From Aspidiotus rigidus (taxonomy: Eukaryota > Arthropoda > Insecta > Hemiptera > Diaspididae): DNA of 64,000 nt. Position numbers and translations under genes: made by a program. The notes beneath the pieces were generated by a model. The model did not search any database and had not been told where the DNA came from. It was given only the letters and a program-made list of their open reading frames with translations. Numbering within the stretch: the stretch's first letter is position 1; every line of letters begins with the position of its first letter. Location: assembly GCA_035079385.1 (NCBI GenBank), contig JAVHKY010000023.1, positions 2,852,001 to 2,916,000 on the forward strand, in the 5' to 3' direction. Below are positions 48,681-60,676 of the stretch, piece after piece.

Positions 48681-49990
48681 AAGGTAACACCGTCGTCACT
48701 TTGAAGAAGGAAGAGTACAATAAGAAGGTCCAGGATTTTTGAACAATTAGTAATTGTCAATTCAATTTTCCTCGGTTTGTTCTTAATGTTAGGTCGGCTA
48801 TAAATAAGAGTATTCTTTTCACCAATCCTAAATCTATCCTCGTCTCCAATCCTGTTCCTCCCCGCCTGTACGGCCTTCCCCATACTTCATAAGGCTAATA
48901 TCCCTATCAGGCCGGTGGTGTCGTTTATCTCATCTTCTACTTTTAAATTGTTCAAGTTAATCCTGGATCAGTGGTATAAGTCGTTGGTGAATCCTCGATC
49001 TGAATTTTCTATCAGTAATTCTCGGGAATTGGTGGAGAAAATCAGTTGTGTTTCCCCTCCTAAAAATTCTATTCCTATTTCTTTTGATGTAGCTAGTATA
49101 TTTCCGAGCATCCCCCTCCCCCCTACCTTGGAGTATTTTAGAACTCTGTTGGTCAACGCGCAAGTGCCCACTCCACTTATTGATGACTTCATGACCCTTC
49201 CAGAGTTATGCCTTTCCCCCAACTTTTGTCAGTTTCGTTATCTTATTTATGAGTTCCCTAAGAACATCGATGTTCCGATAGGCTCTCCCCTTGGCTCTTT
49301 GGTCTCGGAAGTCTTCTTTAAAAAGTTTGAGAGCGAGGTGTTCCAGTCTGGTTTCTACCTCCTCTTTCATGTGGTTTATTGGCACCGTCATGTTGATGAG
49401 GTCCTTTGCCTTTGGAAAGGTTCTGTTTCGGAGCTTCAAGCTTTCCTTGCCTTCCTCAATGGCAGGTACCCCACCATCAAGTTCACCTTGGAGGTGGGAA
49501 GGTCTTCCATCAACTTTCTCGACCTCTCTATTTCTATTGTTGGTGGTGTCCATATTTTGGTATCTTCCGGAAAAATACTTGTACGGACATCTGCGTTCAT
49601 GCCTCCTCGTATCGCCCCACCTCCCATAAATTGGCCATCTTCAACAGCTTAGTCCACCGTCTCCTTTCTATCCCTCTTTCTCCTCAGGCGTTCCACGCAT
49701 CTAGCTCTTTCTAATGGTTTCGAGCTTGATATTGATAGGATGATTTGGAAAAAACTTATTTCAAAAGCTGTAGGTCTTACCACTTCTGTTCTAGGAGGAA
49801 AGAAAAATGGGTTCGTATTCCGTTTTTTGGGAAGGTGTCTTCCAAACTTACCCGCCTCTTCAAGCCTTTCGGTCTTCGTCCTGCTTTTTATAATCCTAAT
49901 ACGGTTCGAGTCAACTCGTTCCTTAATTTTATGGTTGAACATATTATTAAAAAGAGGGTTGTACTCTCTTGAGTACAACCCTTTTTAACC
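48678..49990 (+). pseudogene. PLE3 reverse transcriptase, broken
   Basis: Frames read ADKGNTVVTLKKEEYNKK, then PRLYGLP and NIPIRPVVSFISSS (fingers), and in 48915-49652 ISFDVASIFPSIPLPPTLEY (motif A) and PIGSPLGSLVSEVFF. The catalytic box is YWHRHVDEVLCLW: the YVDD motif has become HVDE, losing the second aspartate. Frameshifts lie near 48890, 49555 and 49710, and a short palindromic insertion interrupts the thumb at about 49950. The thumb (FGLRPAFYNPNTVR) is still readable. Inactive. Confidence 0.88.
49946..49987. repeat. Hairpin insertion in PLE3 thumb
   Basis: AAAGAGGGTTGTACTC and GAGTACAACCCTTTTT face each other around TCTT. CTAATACGGTTCG (about 49898) and CTAATATGGTTCG (about 49991) lie on either side, so an insertion of about 90 bp with a 13-15-bp duplication is likely. 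Confidence 0.6.
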
Positions 49991-50044
49991 TAATATGGTT
50001 CGTAGTCTTTTCTGTAAATCTAAAGATTCAAACCCTATATCTGA

Positions 50045-50413
50045 GAGAAGTGGTGTCTACAAGCTTGAATGTTCTGGTTGCCGGCTGTCTACATAGGGGA
50101 GACAGGCCGGCAACTTTGTATCAGGGTTCAGGAACACCTTGATGAAGTCGCTTCTGCCCCCCTCCTCCAAAAGAAATCGGCTTTCGCCGAACATCTTTTG
50201 GAATCCGGTCACTATTTCGAGTTGGACCGAACCGTATTACTCCATTTTGAGAGTTCCTTTCGAAGACGGTTGGCCCTCGAGCATGTTGAGATACTTCGTC
50301 ATGTGAATGATAATGAGGTTATTGTTTTGAATCGTTTCTTTCCTGATAATGATCTCATGGAAAAGTTTTATAAGCTTCCTACCAACGATTTGCAGGGTGT
50401 CTACCAGAATTGA
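50045..50413 (+). pseudogene. PLE3 GIY-YIG endonuclease
   Basis: SGVYKLECSGC precedes a frameshift, then VYIGETGRQLCIRVQEHLDE, FAEHLLESGHYFEL and RRRLALEHVEILRHVNDNEV. The original stop after KLPTNDL has been replaced by the start of a MITE, which adds QGVYQN before a new stop. Confidence 0.88.
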
Positions 50414-50769
50414 GAAATGGAAATAGTTGACATTAGCTGACCTTTTTTCGATATTTTATTTAACCCTAAAAAATATCAAATCCCCCCCCCCTCTCCAAAC
50501 TAATATCGTAATTTCGGTATTTTTTTATTCAGTTGCAAGAATTAATATTTAATTGAGAAAAGTGTCATTTTAAAAGTCAGAAGTTTGTTGATTATACCTT
50601 GATATTGTGCACATAGGAAGACATGTGAAAAACATTCTTTACACAAAATTATGCATTTTTGGACTTTTTAGTTGACCTACGGATAGAAAAGTTGACTTTA
50701 CTTGACTTAGTTGACCGTGTTTCAAAAAAGTTGACTTTAATTGACTTAGTTGACCTGGTAGACACCCTG
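50393..50769. mobile_element. CAGGGTGTC MITE at the PLE3 stop codon
   Basis: 377 bp with perfect 15-bp TIRs, CAGGGTGTCTACCAG and inverse. Inside are repeats of GTTGACTTAGTTGAC type. It lands on the stop codon of the endonuclease, as the inverted copy at 48533 shows the uninterrupted CGATTTGTGATT. No clear TSD is visible. Ends suggest a hAT-type MITE. Confidence 0.75.
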
Positions 50770-52850
50770 ATTAGAGTCGTGTGTTGCTTACGTGACTGCG
50801 TAAGCATTTTTTACCAGTATAGTTGAAGTAATTTACCTGAGACAAAGTATGACTAAAAGGAATGAAACTGAAAAGAGGTCGAGAGAAGGATTACATTAGG
50901 CCTAAGAAATATTTTGATCGTTAAAGCAGATATTGAAAGGAAATATCGCCATCAAAGATGACATTCAAATTCCTAATAGCTGTTTAAGACTAGCCGCAAA
51001 GGCTGGCTGTCAAGCTTGGGCAACGATAAAAGAAAAATACAGGTAGCTCGAAACTCTATGAAAAAATCGATGAAAGGAGCTAAAAGGGATTAAAATAAGT
51101 CTAAATATAGCAAGAAAAATATGTTCAATAGAATAGTTTTCCTCTACGAAATAAAGAGACAATGGGATTGGGAAGGACACATCTCAAGACAAACAGTAAA
51201 AAAAGATGGACCTATTAACCTATAACATACCAGGCAGGAAAAGAAGTAAAAAAAAAAAACTTGAGATAGGGTGCCGAAATACTATTCAAGTTTTTCGAAA
51301 ACAATAAAATGTATTATAGGGTACCCTGTGACATACGTGAATGAAAAAGGGTAAGGAAGGTCTTGGGCCGTTTGCGAGGCAAATTTTGTATACTTATATT
51401 GTAGTAGGCCTAAGCACAGTGAATATTGTATTTTGGGCTCAGAACAAATGTGAATTTCACTCGGGAAAGAAGAAGAAATTTAAATGTACCGGTGAGAAAT
51501 TTAAAGAGAATAAAAATTGCCAGTCAATCCTTCACCTTATGTATCATCTTTTCAATCTTACACGTTTTACGTCAATGCGGTCATATAGAATTCACATTTA
51601 TCGATGAAATACTTAGAAATAGACGGAATTGTTTTCACGTGCAGCAGTGCAATAAAATCATTTTCACCAGAAACCAATTTCATCACTGGTTAAGCTACCA
51701 AAGCACTTCGTAAAGTAGATGATTTTCTCCTACAAGGCACCCGAAGATCTCCGAGTATCTCTGCATAAGCTTTGAAAAAGTTTGAATTTTGAATCTATTT
51801 TACATTACGGTCGAACGAAAGGATACAGAATTGAAATCGAAAATGAGTTTGAATTTTCTTCGCAGCAATTAATCATACTGCAACTTCAAAAGTTGTGCGC
51901 ATCATCATTGCTATCATATGTGATTCCACGTGGGCCTCATTTTACCAATCATGACTACAGATTCTGCGTTGCCGGTAACAAAGTCACCAAATCGTACAAG
52001 TCCATCAGGCCCGGAAAGGTAGGGGAGTTGACTCAAGTCGAAATAGAATCGAAAATTGTCGACTTGACGCCAATTCAAGTTTGAGTTGAAGATCTTGACA
52101 CGAAATCGACCAATTTACAGTTTTAGAGCTCTAGGTATTGTCAACCAGTTTTTAATTCGAAGTCTATAGTGACTCAAAATCAACTTTTACAGATGAACCA
52201 AATTAAGGTCAACAAATCGTAACTTATTCTTCGTGTAAGAACTGAAGATTTCGACACTAGCGCAGTCGACTCAAAATCCATAAGCGATCGGCGGGTCGAT
52301 CAAAAGTTCGGAGAAGTTTGTCTACAATCGCCTTGAAATGGTCGTGATAAAAAAGTGAAATGCAGTCGACATAGGTCGAGCCTAAATTGATTTGATATCG
52401 GTCAATTTTACCGATTTATCGACTTACAAAGTCAATTTTCAGTCAATTTTAACTCAGAATCGACCACATATCTACGTGGCTGTCGATATGGTTTGTCGGG
52501 CCTACATCAGATTTTAAGATTTCCCTCTTCAAACGCATGCTTACAATTATTAGCAAGAAGTCGGTGAAACGTTTTGAAACTCTCTATCAGATCACAAACG
52601 AACACTTCATAGATTCTATCACGTAAATGATGGGTGCAAAATAACCTTGGAACAACCGCTAATAGATGGCGCAATAATTTTCAGAAAAGCTTGCAACAGA
52701 CTCTTCCTTCTGAATATCTGAACACGACTTGCTGGGAAATGTCTCAATGATAATGAGACGCATTCAGTCAGAAACTGTGCTTTCAGAGAACGAAGACATT
52801 TTTTCGGTCGTAAGCTAATCGATGAGTTTCGTTGACTAACTCTGCGTCAA
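50770..52850. other. 3' part of PLE3, unassigned
   Basis: It contains TGCTTACGTGACTGCGTAAGC near 50775 (a hairpin like that at 5930) and a GTCGA-rich part at 52000-52480. Frames at 51341-52084 have no known family. Confidence 0.4.
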
Positions 52851-52860
52851 CAATGCTCAT

Positions 52861-52884
52861 CTGATGATGGTTATTTAACCGAAA
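52861..52884 (+). ncRNA. Hammerhead-like motif, 3' end of PLE3
   Basis: CTGATGA, one T, GGTT-ATTT-AACC stem-loop, then GAAA. Same layout as in PLE1. The extra T and lack of a clear helix III keep this at candidate level. Confidence 0.35.
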
Positions 52885-52967
52885 GGTCCTCATATTATAT
52901 AATTACTTTATTTTATTGTACGGTTTGTAAACTTTACAGTCATTATATACCAATTAAATGGAAGGAA

Positions 52968-53240
52968 GTAGGGATTATGGGTACATATATTTATCGAGGT
53001 AAAATGCTGCAAAAGGCGCCGCAGAAAGATAGCTCAATTTCGTAGGAGACAAATTCTTAGGAAGAGAAGACCAGTCTAGTGAAGTTTCATCTTTTCGGAA
53101 GAATCATCGTGATTCGAAGGCGCCACCATTTCCGTACCAATTCAACACATGTCGTAGACGTAACTCTGCATTATCAATAATATAAATTAGACTTTATCGT
53201 ACAGTGAGAAAGGGGCTCCTTTTTCATTTTTTACCGAACT
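52968..53240 (+). repeat. ~5-kb repeat, copy B, right part
   Basis: Continues copy B after the PLE and matches copy A 41770-42050. It stops at a GAACTC junction where copy C begins. Confidence 0.8.
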
Positions 53241-56200
53241 CTTTCGCCGATAAAATGACGACTTGTACCATAAGCAGCCGAGCGTCACAGAGCTGGATGA
53301 TCTTGCATGTATCACACATGTACATAGAGAAAAGGGGACTGTACACGAGGATGAAGCCACATTACCGGACGATTTGGATAGATGGTTGAGCCTCTGTCAG
53401 AGGATTATTCGAATTTAAGAAATAGAAAGTAAATTGAACAAATTCATAGCGGCATTTCCTCGAAAGAAGGCGGTCAAGTCAAAGGTCAAAGTTGGGCTGG
53501 ACACTGCACCGCAAAGCAAAAGGCGGGTAACAGCCTATGAAATTCATCAGTAAGGCGCTCGGGCGATTAAGTAAACTTTCACAAAGAAATGAAAAGAATG
53601 AAAGAAACAGAGGATAAAAATTTGGGTAATTTCTCCATTTCATAGAAAAACATCGAAACATGTATATATCTTTGGGAGTCGCGTTACGTAGATTCCAGAA
53701 TGACCCACAGCCCAAAAGTATAAAAAGCATTCAAGAGCTCACTTGCTCCGCTTGCTTGCCCTCCTTCTTGGTATAGTATAAGGCTAGTATACTGTATGTT
53801 AGGCCTAGTTAGTAGATTAGTAGAAGCAGCTAGTACATTAATTATACATTGCCTATACTGGCTAGTTAGTATAGGCCTAGTAGCCTAGTATAATGAAGGC
53901 TAGTATAGACCTAATATACTGTATATTAGGGAACCTAATAGGGCATATAGTATAATGAAGACTAATGGTCAAAATTTTTCCATCCATAACTAGGTAAAGG
54001 TCATTGATGGCGTTATAAAGCGTGGTGACGCGTTACGCAGATTTTGGATTGACCCCCAGACCAAAGACATATACATGTCAATAAGGTGGAAAAGGCCCAC
54101 AAATGAGAGGGCAAAACCTTGTGGAAAACTTTCCAGCCTCTTAGAATGGATATGAGTCAGAGTCTGGAAAAAATGAAATAAAAAAAAGAAGAAAAAGAAG
54201 AAAGACCAGTTGATGAGGTAGAAAATGTCGCCAACAGATTCCAAGAGAAAGTACAAACAATTATAGACACAATCATGACCTCACAACACTAAAGGGCACT
54301 AGAACTTTGTGAGTTGTAGTGCTACGCTATTTCGCTGAAAAATTCAACAAAAAGTGGTGACAGATTGGGTACAAACAGTATTGTACACTAAGAAAAGATA
54401 GGAGCCCCAAGCGGAGCAAGTAGAGATGTATATTGATCACAAAATATCCCAAATGATAGTTCTAAAAGATAATTAAATAAAACTTCACAAATCAAACCTG
54501 ATGAAGGGATCAGAGTAGACTCTGCTACAAAATTCACCATTAATTGATTCATTTTCATCATAAAAACCCGTTACCAATTGAAAATTTCAAAATTCAATAA
54601 TTTACATAATATTGATATGGCCTTCAAGTATAAATTCAATGGACAGTTTGAAGGAGTAAAAAGCCATTATCCACGTTACATGAATGCACCTACATAAAAG
54701 GTCATGCCAAAAATTCAAAATAGAAAACTACAGTTATTCTTCATAATATAACGAACATTCTGAAAGGAGAGAAATTCAATCGTATACGGACAAGAGGTCC
54801 GAAAAAAAAACATATCATCTGTACACCTTAATTACAGTTAAAAAACGCCGAACTTCTACAAGTTTCATAAGCATTATCTTCAATACTTTTACCAAGCGAA
54901 AGTATAGAATTCATTTCCCACGCTACATTACTACAGCCAAGACAATGAGTTTTTTAGCGCGGCGTCGCATTAGAATACTTCCTTTAATGTTTACCTTCTG
55001 GTACACGATCGAACACAAAGACACCCTAATACGCATTCCATTTACAAACATTCCTTCGAATTCCCAATGACAAATTGCACTTTTCACAGCTGTAGATATT
55101 GATAAACCTAACGCAGGAATTAGTCCCTTATAAGGATCGTAGTCTTCGGAAATCACGTTTGCCGTTTGGAAAAATTCAATAAGGCCTCTGATACAGACTG
55201 CTTGATAAATGCTAAACAGAGATGAATATAATTTTAAATAAGCGCGTATCCTATAGGAATATCCACAAATAAAATAATTGTTGTAATGTGTTCCCTATGT
55301 CCCGAAGTGGTCGAGCGGACATTCCACTCGTTATAAGTTGAGAATAAGTGCTTATTCCGAAGAATAATGGGTAAAAACAATTAAAATTATCAATACAATA
55401 AATGGAAGGAAGTAGGGACAATGGGTACACATTATATTTATCGAGGTGAAAGGCTGCAAAAGGCCATACATACGCGGAAAGATAGCTAAATTACGTAAGA
55501 GACTAATTCTATAGCTAGGAAGAGAAGACGAGTCTACTATACTAAAGTTTTATCTTTCAGAAGAATCTTCGTGATTCGAAGGCGCCACCATTTCTGTACC
55601 AATTCAACAATTGTCGTAGCCGTGACTCTGCATTATCAATATTATATATAAATTAGACGTTATCCTATTGTCAGTGAGGGGCTCCTTTTTCATTTTTACG
55701 AAATTCTTTTTCAAAAAGACTCCTGATTTTCTAAGTGTGTAGCGTGTTCTCTACAGGAAGCAGTATTACACATATACAGACAATACAGAGCAGCACTGCG
55801 AAAAATATAAGTTCTGGTACATGTAGACTAAGGAGTTCACAGAATTTGGGCATGCAAAATTTACACAATCCGCGTTTCTTTTTCAGTTGGCCTCTACATC
55901 ACACAATAGATGATAGAAAAGAAAGGGGTGGGATGGAGTTGGAACTGATAACGTATGAACAACTTAAAAATCCATTAAAGGAAACAAGTTCAATTTTATA
56001 TTTGCCCTTCGCATACGAATACAAACTATGACATTTCAGACAGAAAATTATTCTACCAAGTTGGGAATAATATTGATAAACTGTAAGAAAATTTTGAAAT
56101 TTATTTCAGTAAAACCGATCGTTCCATTAACGAGACAAAAATATGGTAAACAAGGAAACCCGATAAACCATGTCTACTCCCAAATAGACTCGCTGTTTCG

Positions 56201-57835
56201 ACGGGCGTCGATTTAGTTCCGCTCAATGTTAACCTCAAATCAATCCCACATGGCTGGAATTCACTGAGAATCGACTGATTCTTTTTACCATCGACTCATA
56301 CCTGACGTCGAAATTGAGTTGACTTCCAGCGCGATGAATTCATGTCGACCTTCAGTCATTTATTGGTAAAAGACTAGTAGTCGACGTCAAGACTATGTCG
56401 ATTTCAATGGCACAATCTGATGGAGTTTCAGGATTGAGGGTAAAAATGAGTCGACTGTTGTATCAGATTTCAATGTAACACTGAAATAGCGTCGATATGA
56501 CCACTGCGGCACTGATCAAGCATTAACCGGAGATTCTGAATGATCCTCATGAGGTAATTGTGATTGCACATTCTGTCTGCAAGTTGCAAAGTCACCAAAC
56601 AAGACAGTATGCTCCAAGTGGTTGACTGCACATCGACTCTACAAGTAGATCGGTGTCAATTTGAAGTCGACCAGCATATTATATTCCCAGAAAACTAAAA
56701 ATTGATTTGTAATCAACTTAACAGAGCATTTGACGAAAGAATTTGTAGAAATGGACTTGAAATCGACGTTAGATTGACGTCGATTTCAAGTGAACCAGAT
56801 TAAATTACCAGAGATCTATAGAAATCAACTTGAAATCGACGCAACAGAGCAGTCGATTTTAGGTGGATATAAATTTGTAGCAGTCGACTCCAAATTGACC
56901 TGATATCAACCTCGACGTCAGCTCAATTTCAACAACAGTAAGTCGAAGCAATTTTGACCGAGACTTTGACGTTATCGACCAATTTTTTGGTCTATGCTGG
57001 ATGTTGACGTCAACATGATTTATTGACAAGAAACGGACTCTATCTTTCAGAGGAAAGCTAGAAGAGAGAAGAAGTTCAGGTTGAGTTACAACACTCATTT
57101 ATCATATTAGCTGATCTTCTGTTGCTCACTGTTCAGAACAAGGAGGATGGTGCACACAACTGAGGGTGGTGCATACTTAACGTCTCTCCGAGGGTAAGGA
57201 ACTATATAAGATAGGTATGCGCAAGTGATAAGAAAGGGATCATCGCCATGTTGATAAAGTCGAAGGAGGAGCAGTTTTCAAAGATTTCAGGAGGGCCACC
57301 GGCCGTGTGAGAAAAATTTAAATGTCAAACATTGAATTTTGGTTCATTAGAAAGATTATATCGATAAAAACAAGAAATTGGGGAATTTCCTTCATTTTTT
57401 ATAGTTTAAATTCTTGTATTCGATGTTTGATGCTTAAAATTCTCTTAGGATACTACTCGGATTGCCCCTTCAACTTTATCAGTGTGGTGACGATCCTATT
57501 CTTATCACTTGATCATACCTATCTTATATAGTTCCTTACCAAGGGTGATACACATATACAATGTCCCTCTCATAATAATACATGTATTCAACATCTTTCT
57601 GCGCTCTTTCAACAACAAACCTGTTTTAGACGAGGAACACTCACAGGTTCTTCAACAGAGCTGAACAAGGGGTGTAGGGAACCTGTTTTCCCCAACTTTA
57701 ACAAATCCGATTTTTGTACTTCATATGCTAGAAGAGAGGCTTGGAAAACTTTAGGTGCTCTCGATTATAGGAATTTAGCATGGTATATCATTTTAAGGAT
57801 GGGAATATTCCTGGAAAATTGTCACAAAATTTGTA
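53241..57835 (+). repeat. ~5-kb repeat, copy C
   Basis: Matches copy A from 40060 to 43800, with an extra CTAGTATA-rich insertion at about 53572-54080 and a MITE at 57196. The ORF of copy A is broken here. Confidence 0.8.
57196..57538. mobile_element. MITE with AAGGAACTATATAAG ends
   Basis: 343 bp; the outer ~70 bp are inverted copies (AAGGAACTATATAAGATAGG then CAAGTGATAAGAA). Flanks CCGAGGGT and CCAAGGGT match at 7 of 8 positions. Copy A has the empty site (GCAAGGGTGACGC), which confirms the insertion. No coding capacity. Confidence 0.85.
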
Positions 57836-57882
57836 ACAATGACAAACAAATATTATCGTGGTCTTTCCCGGTATATTACGCT

Positions 57883-58061
57883 CAGTGGCGTAGTTACCGG
57901 GGGTCAGAGTGTGGGCAAGTAGACCTCCGAAAACCTGAGAAAATCATAAATTTTCAACAAACCAATATGTTTCTTTTTTTATTGCTTAATGGAAATTTTG
58001 TCCTAGGAAAGTTTTTGGACTTCGTTCCCCCCAACCGAGAGGATTTCTGAATACGCTACTG
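57883..58061. mobile_element. CAGTGGCGTAG MITE, hAT type
   Basis: 179 bp, ends CAGTGGCGTAG and TACGCTACTG, flanks ATTACGCT and ACTACGCT (7 of 8). A lone left end of the same family is at about 45611. Confidence 0.75.
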
Positions 58062-58881
58062 ACTACGCTTCACAATATACTAGGCTATGGACGCGGCGCA
58101 CCTTTGCCACCAGCGTTTTTTGACTACTCAAACTACGTGGGAGAACCGTGACAGTCACGCTTAATGACATCATCAGTAACCGTAACCTACTTCAGGGACT
58201 TGGAGGAATTTGGGCTTTTGCAACTTTGAGACCGGTACCCTTTCCCTTCATTATACTAGGCCCGATATGCGATATATTATGGTCTACATATACTGGGCTT
58301 TGCCCCTTATACTGGATTAAACTAGACTCAGCTACTTAGCCTAACATACTTTTAATATGTAGTAAACTAGCGCCAGAGAGAAAGAATATGGGGTGTAGTA
58401 TGACGTCATACATCTATAGGAGCCCGTGAGCTGCATAGCCCAACAAACAGTTACTAAATACTGTATATATATGTAAGATTACTCATTCTGACTCATTCCT
58501 TCGTACTCGTAATCTCCTCTTTATCATTTCTTCGCTACATTCACACTTTCATTTCATGACCTGTTCTCTCTCGATTTTCCTCTCGCGACTTGTCGCGTAG
58601 ACTCATACGTCGCTTCCCGTAGGTTCATCTTCTTTCGTATTTTTATTCTCTCTCGACACTTTGATTTTCTCGTTCATAGCGAACACATCTTTCTTTCTTT
58701 CTTTTCTTTGCTTTACCTATGCTCTCGCATTCGCGTTTATTTTGCTTATAGTTACCATAAAACGACTTTTGTTTAGAATTCGTTTCTTTGAATAAAACGC
58801 ATTTCATCTGAAGTCGTTTTTCTTCTTTGGAGATCTATACGATCTTATATATACATATAGTAGACCGAGGAAAGAGGCAAA

Positions 58882-58927
58882 CGAGTGGAGTGAGTGAGTG
58901 AGTGAGTGAGTGAGTGAGTGAGTGAGT
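58882..58927. repeat. (GAGT)n microsatellite
   Basis: About eleven GAGT units, nearly perfect. Confidence 0.95.
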
Positions 58928-60399
58928 CACTGAGCCGAACATGTACAAGGCTGAGAATGAGGGCGAAAGAGCGAAACGGGTGAGCTCGTCAACCAGTTAG
59001 CCTAACACACAGAATACTACGTTTATACTGAGCTAAGAAGTACTGGTGGAGGGGAACGTTACTATGACGTCATCCTGACCATCGTATTAAAAATCGATAT
59101 AATAGGTAGAATTGATACAATATTATGATCGATAAAATCGTTATAATTGATAGGTATGTAAAATGCTACACTTTGTGTCTCTGGAGGAGATATGCTAACT
59201 TCAGTTGCCGTTTCCATTTTATCATAATACGAGTATATTTATAGCTTAAAAGTCGAAATTTCTTCAGGTTCCTCTACTAGTTTCAAATTAGGTTAGGTTG
59301 CCGGCCAGCGGACACTGGACATTTTTCGCAAAATAACCGCCGCCCATAGAGTAGGTTCCCTACTAATATTCGTATTACGACATTATGACTGAGGAAATGT
59401 GTGACTAAAACAGATTTTTCAGAAAAATTGTGTTCATGAACATATTGGTGTTCTTCAACACTTCTCGGTACTAGGTTTCGTTTGGTATACGACAAAGTTT
59501 TATTCCCAAAAGCGAATTAACTTCGATGTGAATAAGGATCAAGCTTTATAAGCTATTTTTTCCTGTTGACAGAATTCGTTAGCATCTCATCTCCTTACGT
59601 TTCACTGCGTTATTTAGTTATTTGTATGTATACGTGACGAAGGACGCTGGACGTCTAAGACGCGTTGTGTGTAAAAAAGTTCAGCGAACATTTTCTTCTT
59701 TAAATAAAATTTTCTTAAATACCAGTCGGTAAAAAAATTTGCCAACGCTGTCGTTTTTCAAGAATAAATTAGGATAGCGCCATAAAAAGTACCTCATATT
59801 CACAGATGGATAGAGTTGGCAAGTACGTGCATATTGTAATATTGATTGGGCATAGAAACTGATTTATTTTATCTTTATTATACACGACATTGTTTACATT
59901 AACATTTATCTACGATTTTTGATAATTTTGAAATTCTAATTTAAATTACCATAATACGATATCGGGCTTTCTTCAAAATCGAAAACATAGGTCTAAAAGT
60001 AATAAATAATTTTTATTTTTTAGGAATATATTTCTATCAATTTACTTATTTGTAATGAAACGAAAATATTTGTTTATTTACAAGCTCTTCCCCATAGAAA
60101 TAGTCGGGTTAGTACATTGGCGAACAGTGAATCTTGAAGAAAAAGTGGCTTCTGATGTGATGAGCAGTGATACGAAAAGAAAATTTTAAAGATGTGGGAG
60201 CAAGGGGGACGATTTTTTTGAGGTTTCGTCCTCCTCTGTAAAAGTGGGGTTCCAGCAATTTTGGCGTTGTTGCGGTCGATGTGACACATCATTTTAATCC
60301 TCCTGAATACAAATATGTCATTGCTTTCAAGATCCGACCGCGAGGAGCGCCCCAAATTTCAAATTGAAAATCTAACCAGTTCCAAATTTCTGTGGAAAA

Positions 60400-60489
60400 T
60401 GAGTACTTTTTTTTTCATTTTTTTTTTATTTATTTATTTTTTATTGATTTATTTTTTTATTTATTTATTTATTTATTTTTTTTATTTTA
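60400..60489. repeat. T-rich (TTTA)n tract
   Basis: T-runs and TTTA repeats of about 85 bp; simple sequence, possibly an old retroposon tail on the minus strand. Confidence 0.8.
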
Positions 60490-60676
60490 ACGAGCATTTA
60501 AGCTACACAACCGGGCTATTAGCTCGACGAATATTACATAGTAGTATAGGTGTAATTTACATCTTGGCATGATGAGTTAGGGATGAATATGGTGATGGTA
60601 ATAGTGTGCGAATTATTACTTTTATATGTGTATAATATATATTTATTGATATATATAATTTTTTTTTTTTTTTTTT

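Larger units (their letters stand above)
48158..52954 (+). mobile_element. Penelope-like element insertion, 4.8 kb, 13-bp TSD (PLE3)
   Basis: Inserted into copy B. The direct repeat TAAATGGAAGGAA flanks it at 48145-48157 and 52955-52967. Its 5' side (48197-48680) is an inverted copy of PLE 3' sequence: UTR with a hammerhead-like motif plus the endonuclease C-terminus. A plus-strand PLE body then follows without its extreme N-terminus. The outer inverted repeats (48197-48302 and 52851-52958) are about 105 bp. Secondary insertions include a CAGGGTGTC MITE and a GTCGA-rich segment. 50820-52850 has no recognised gene. Confidence 0.88.
58062..60660. other. Unassigned stretch
   Basis: 58230-58480 is CTAGTATA-rich. 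A minus-strand frame at 60074-60355 (FRRIKMMCHIDRNNAKIAG) has no recognised family. No exon seen. Confidence 0.35.

Noticed and set aside
60074..60355. Minus-strand 93-residue frame as possible gene
   Set aside because: No recognised domain, next to simple repeats; not enough to call.
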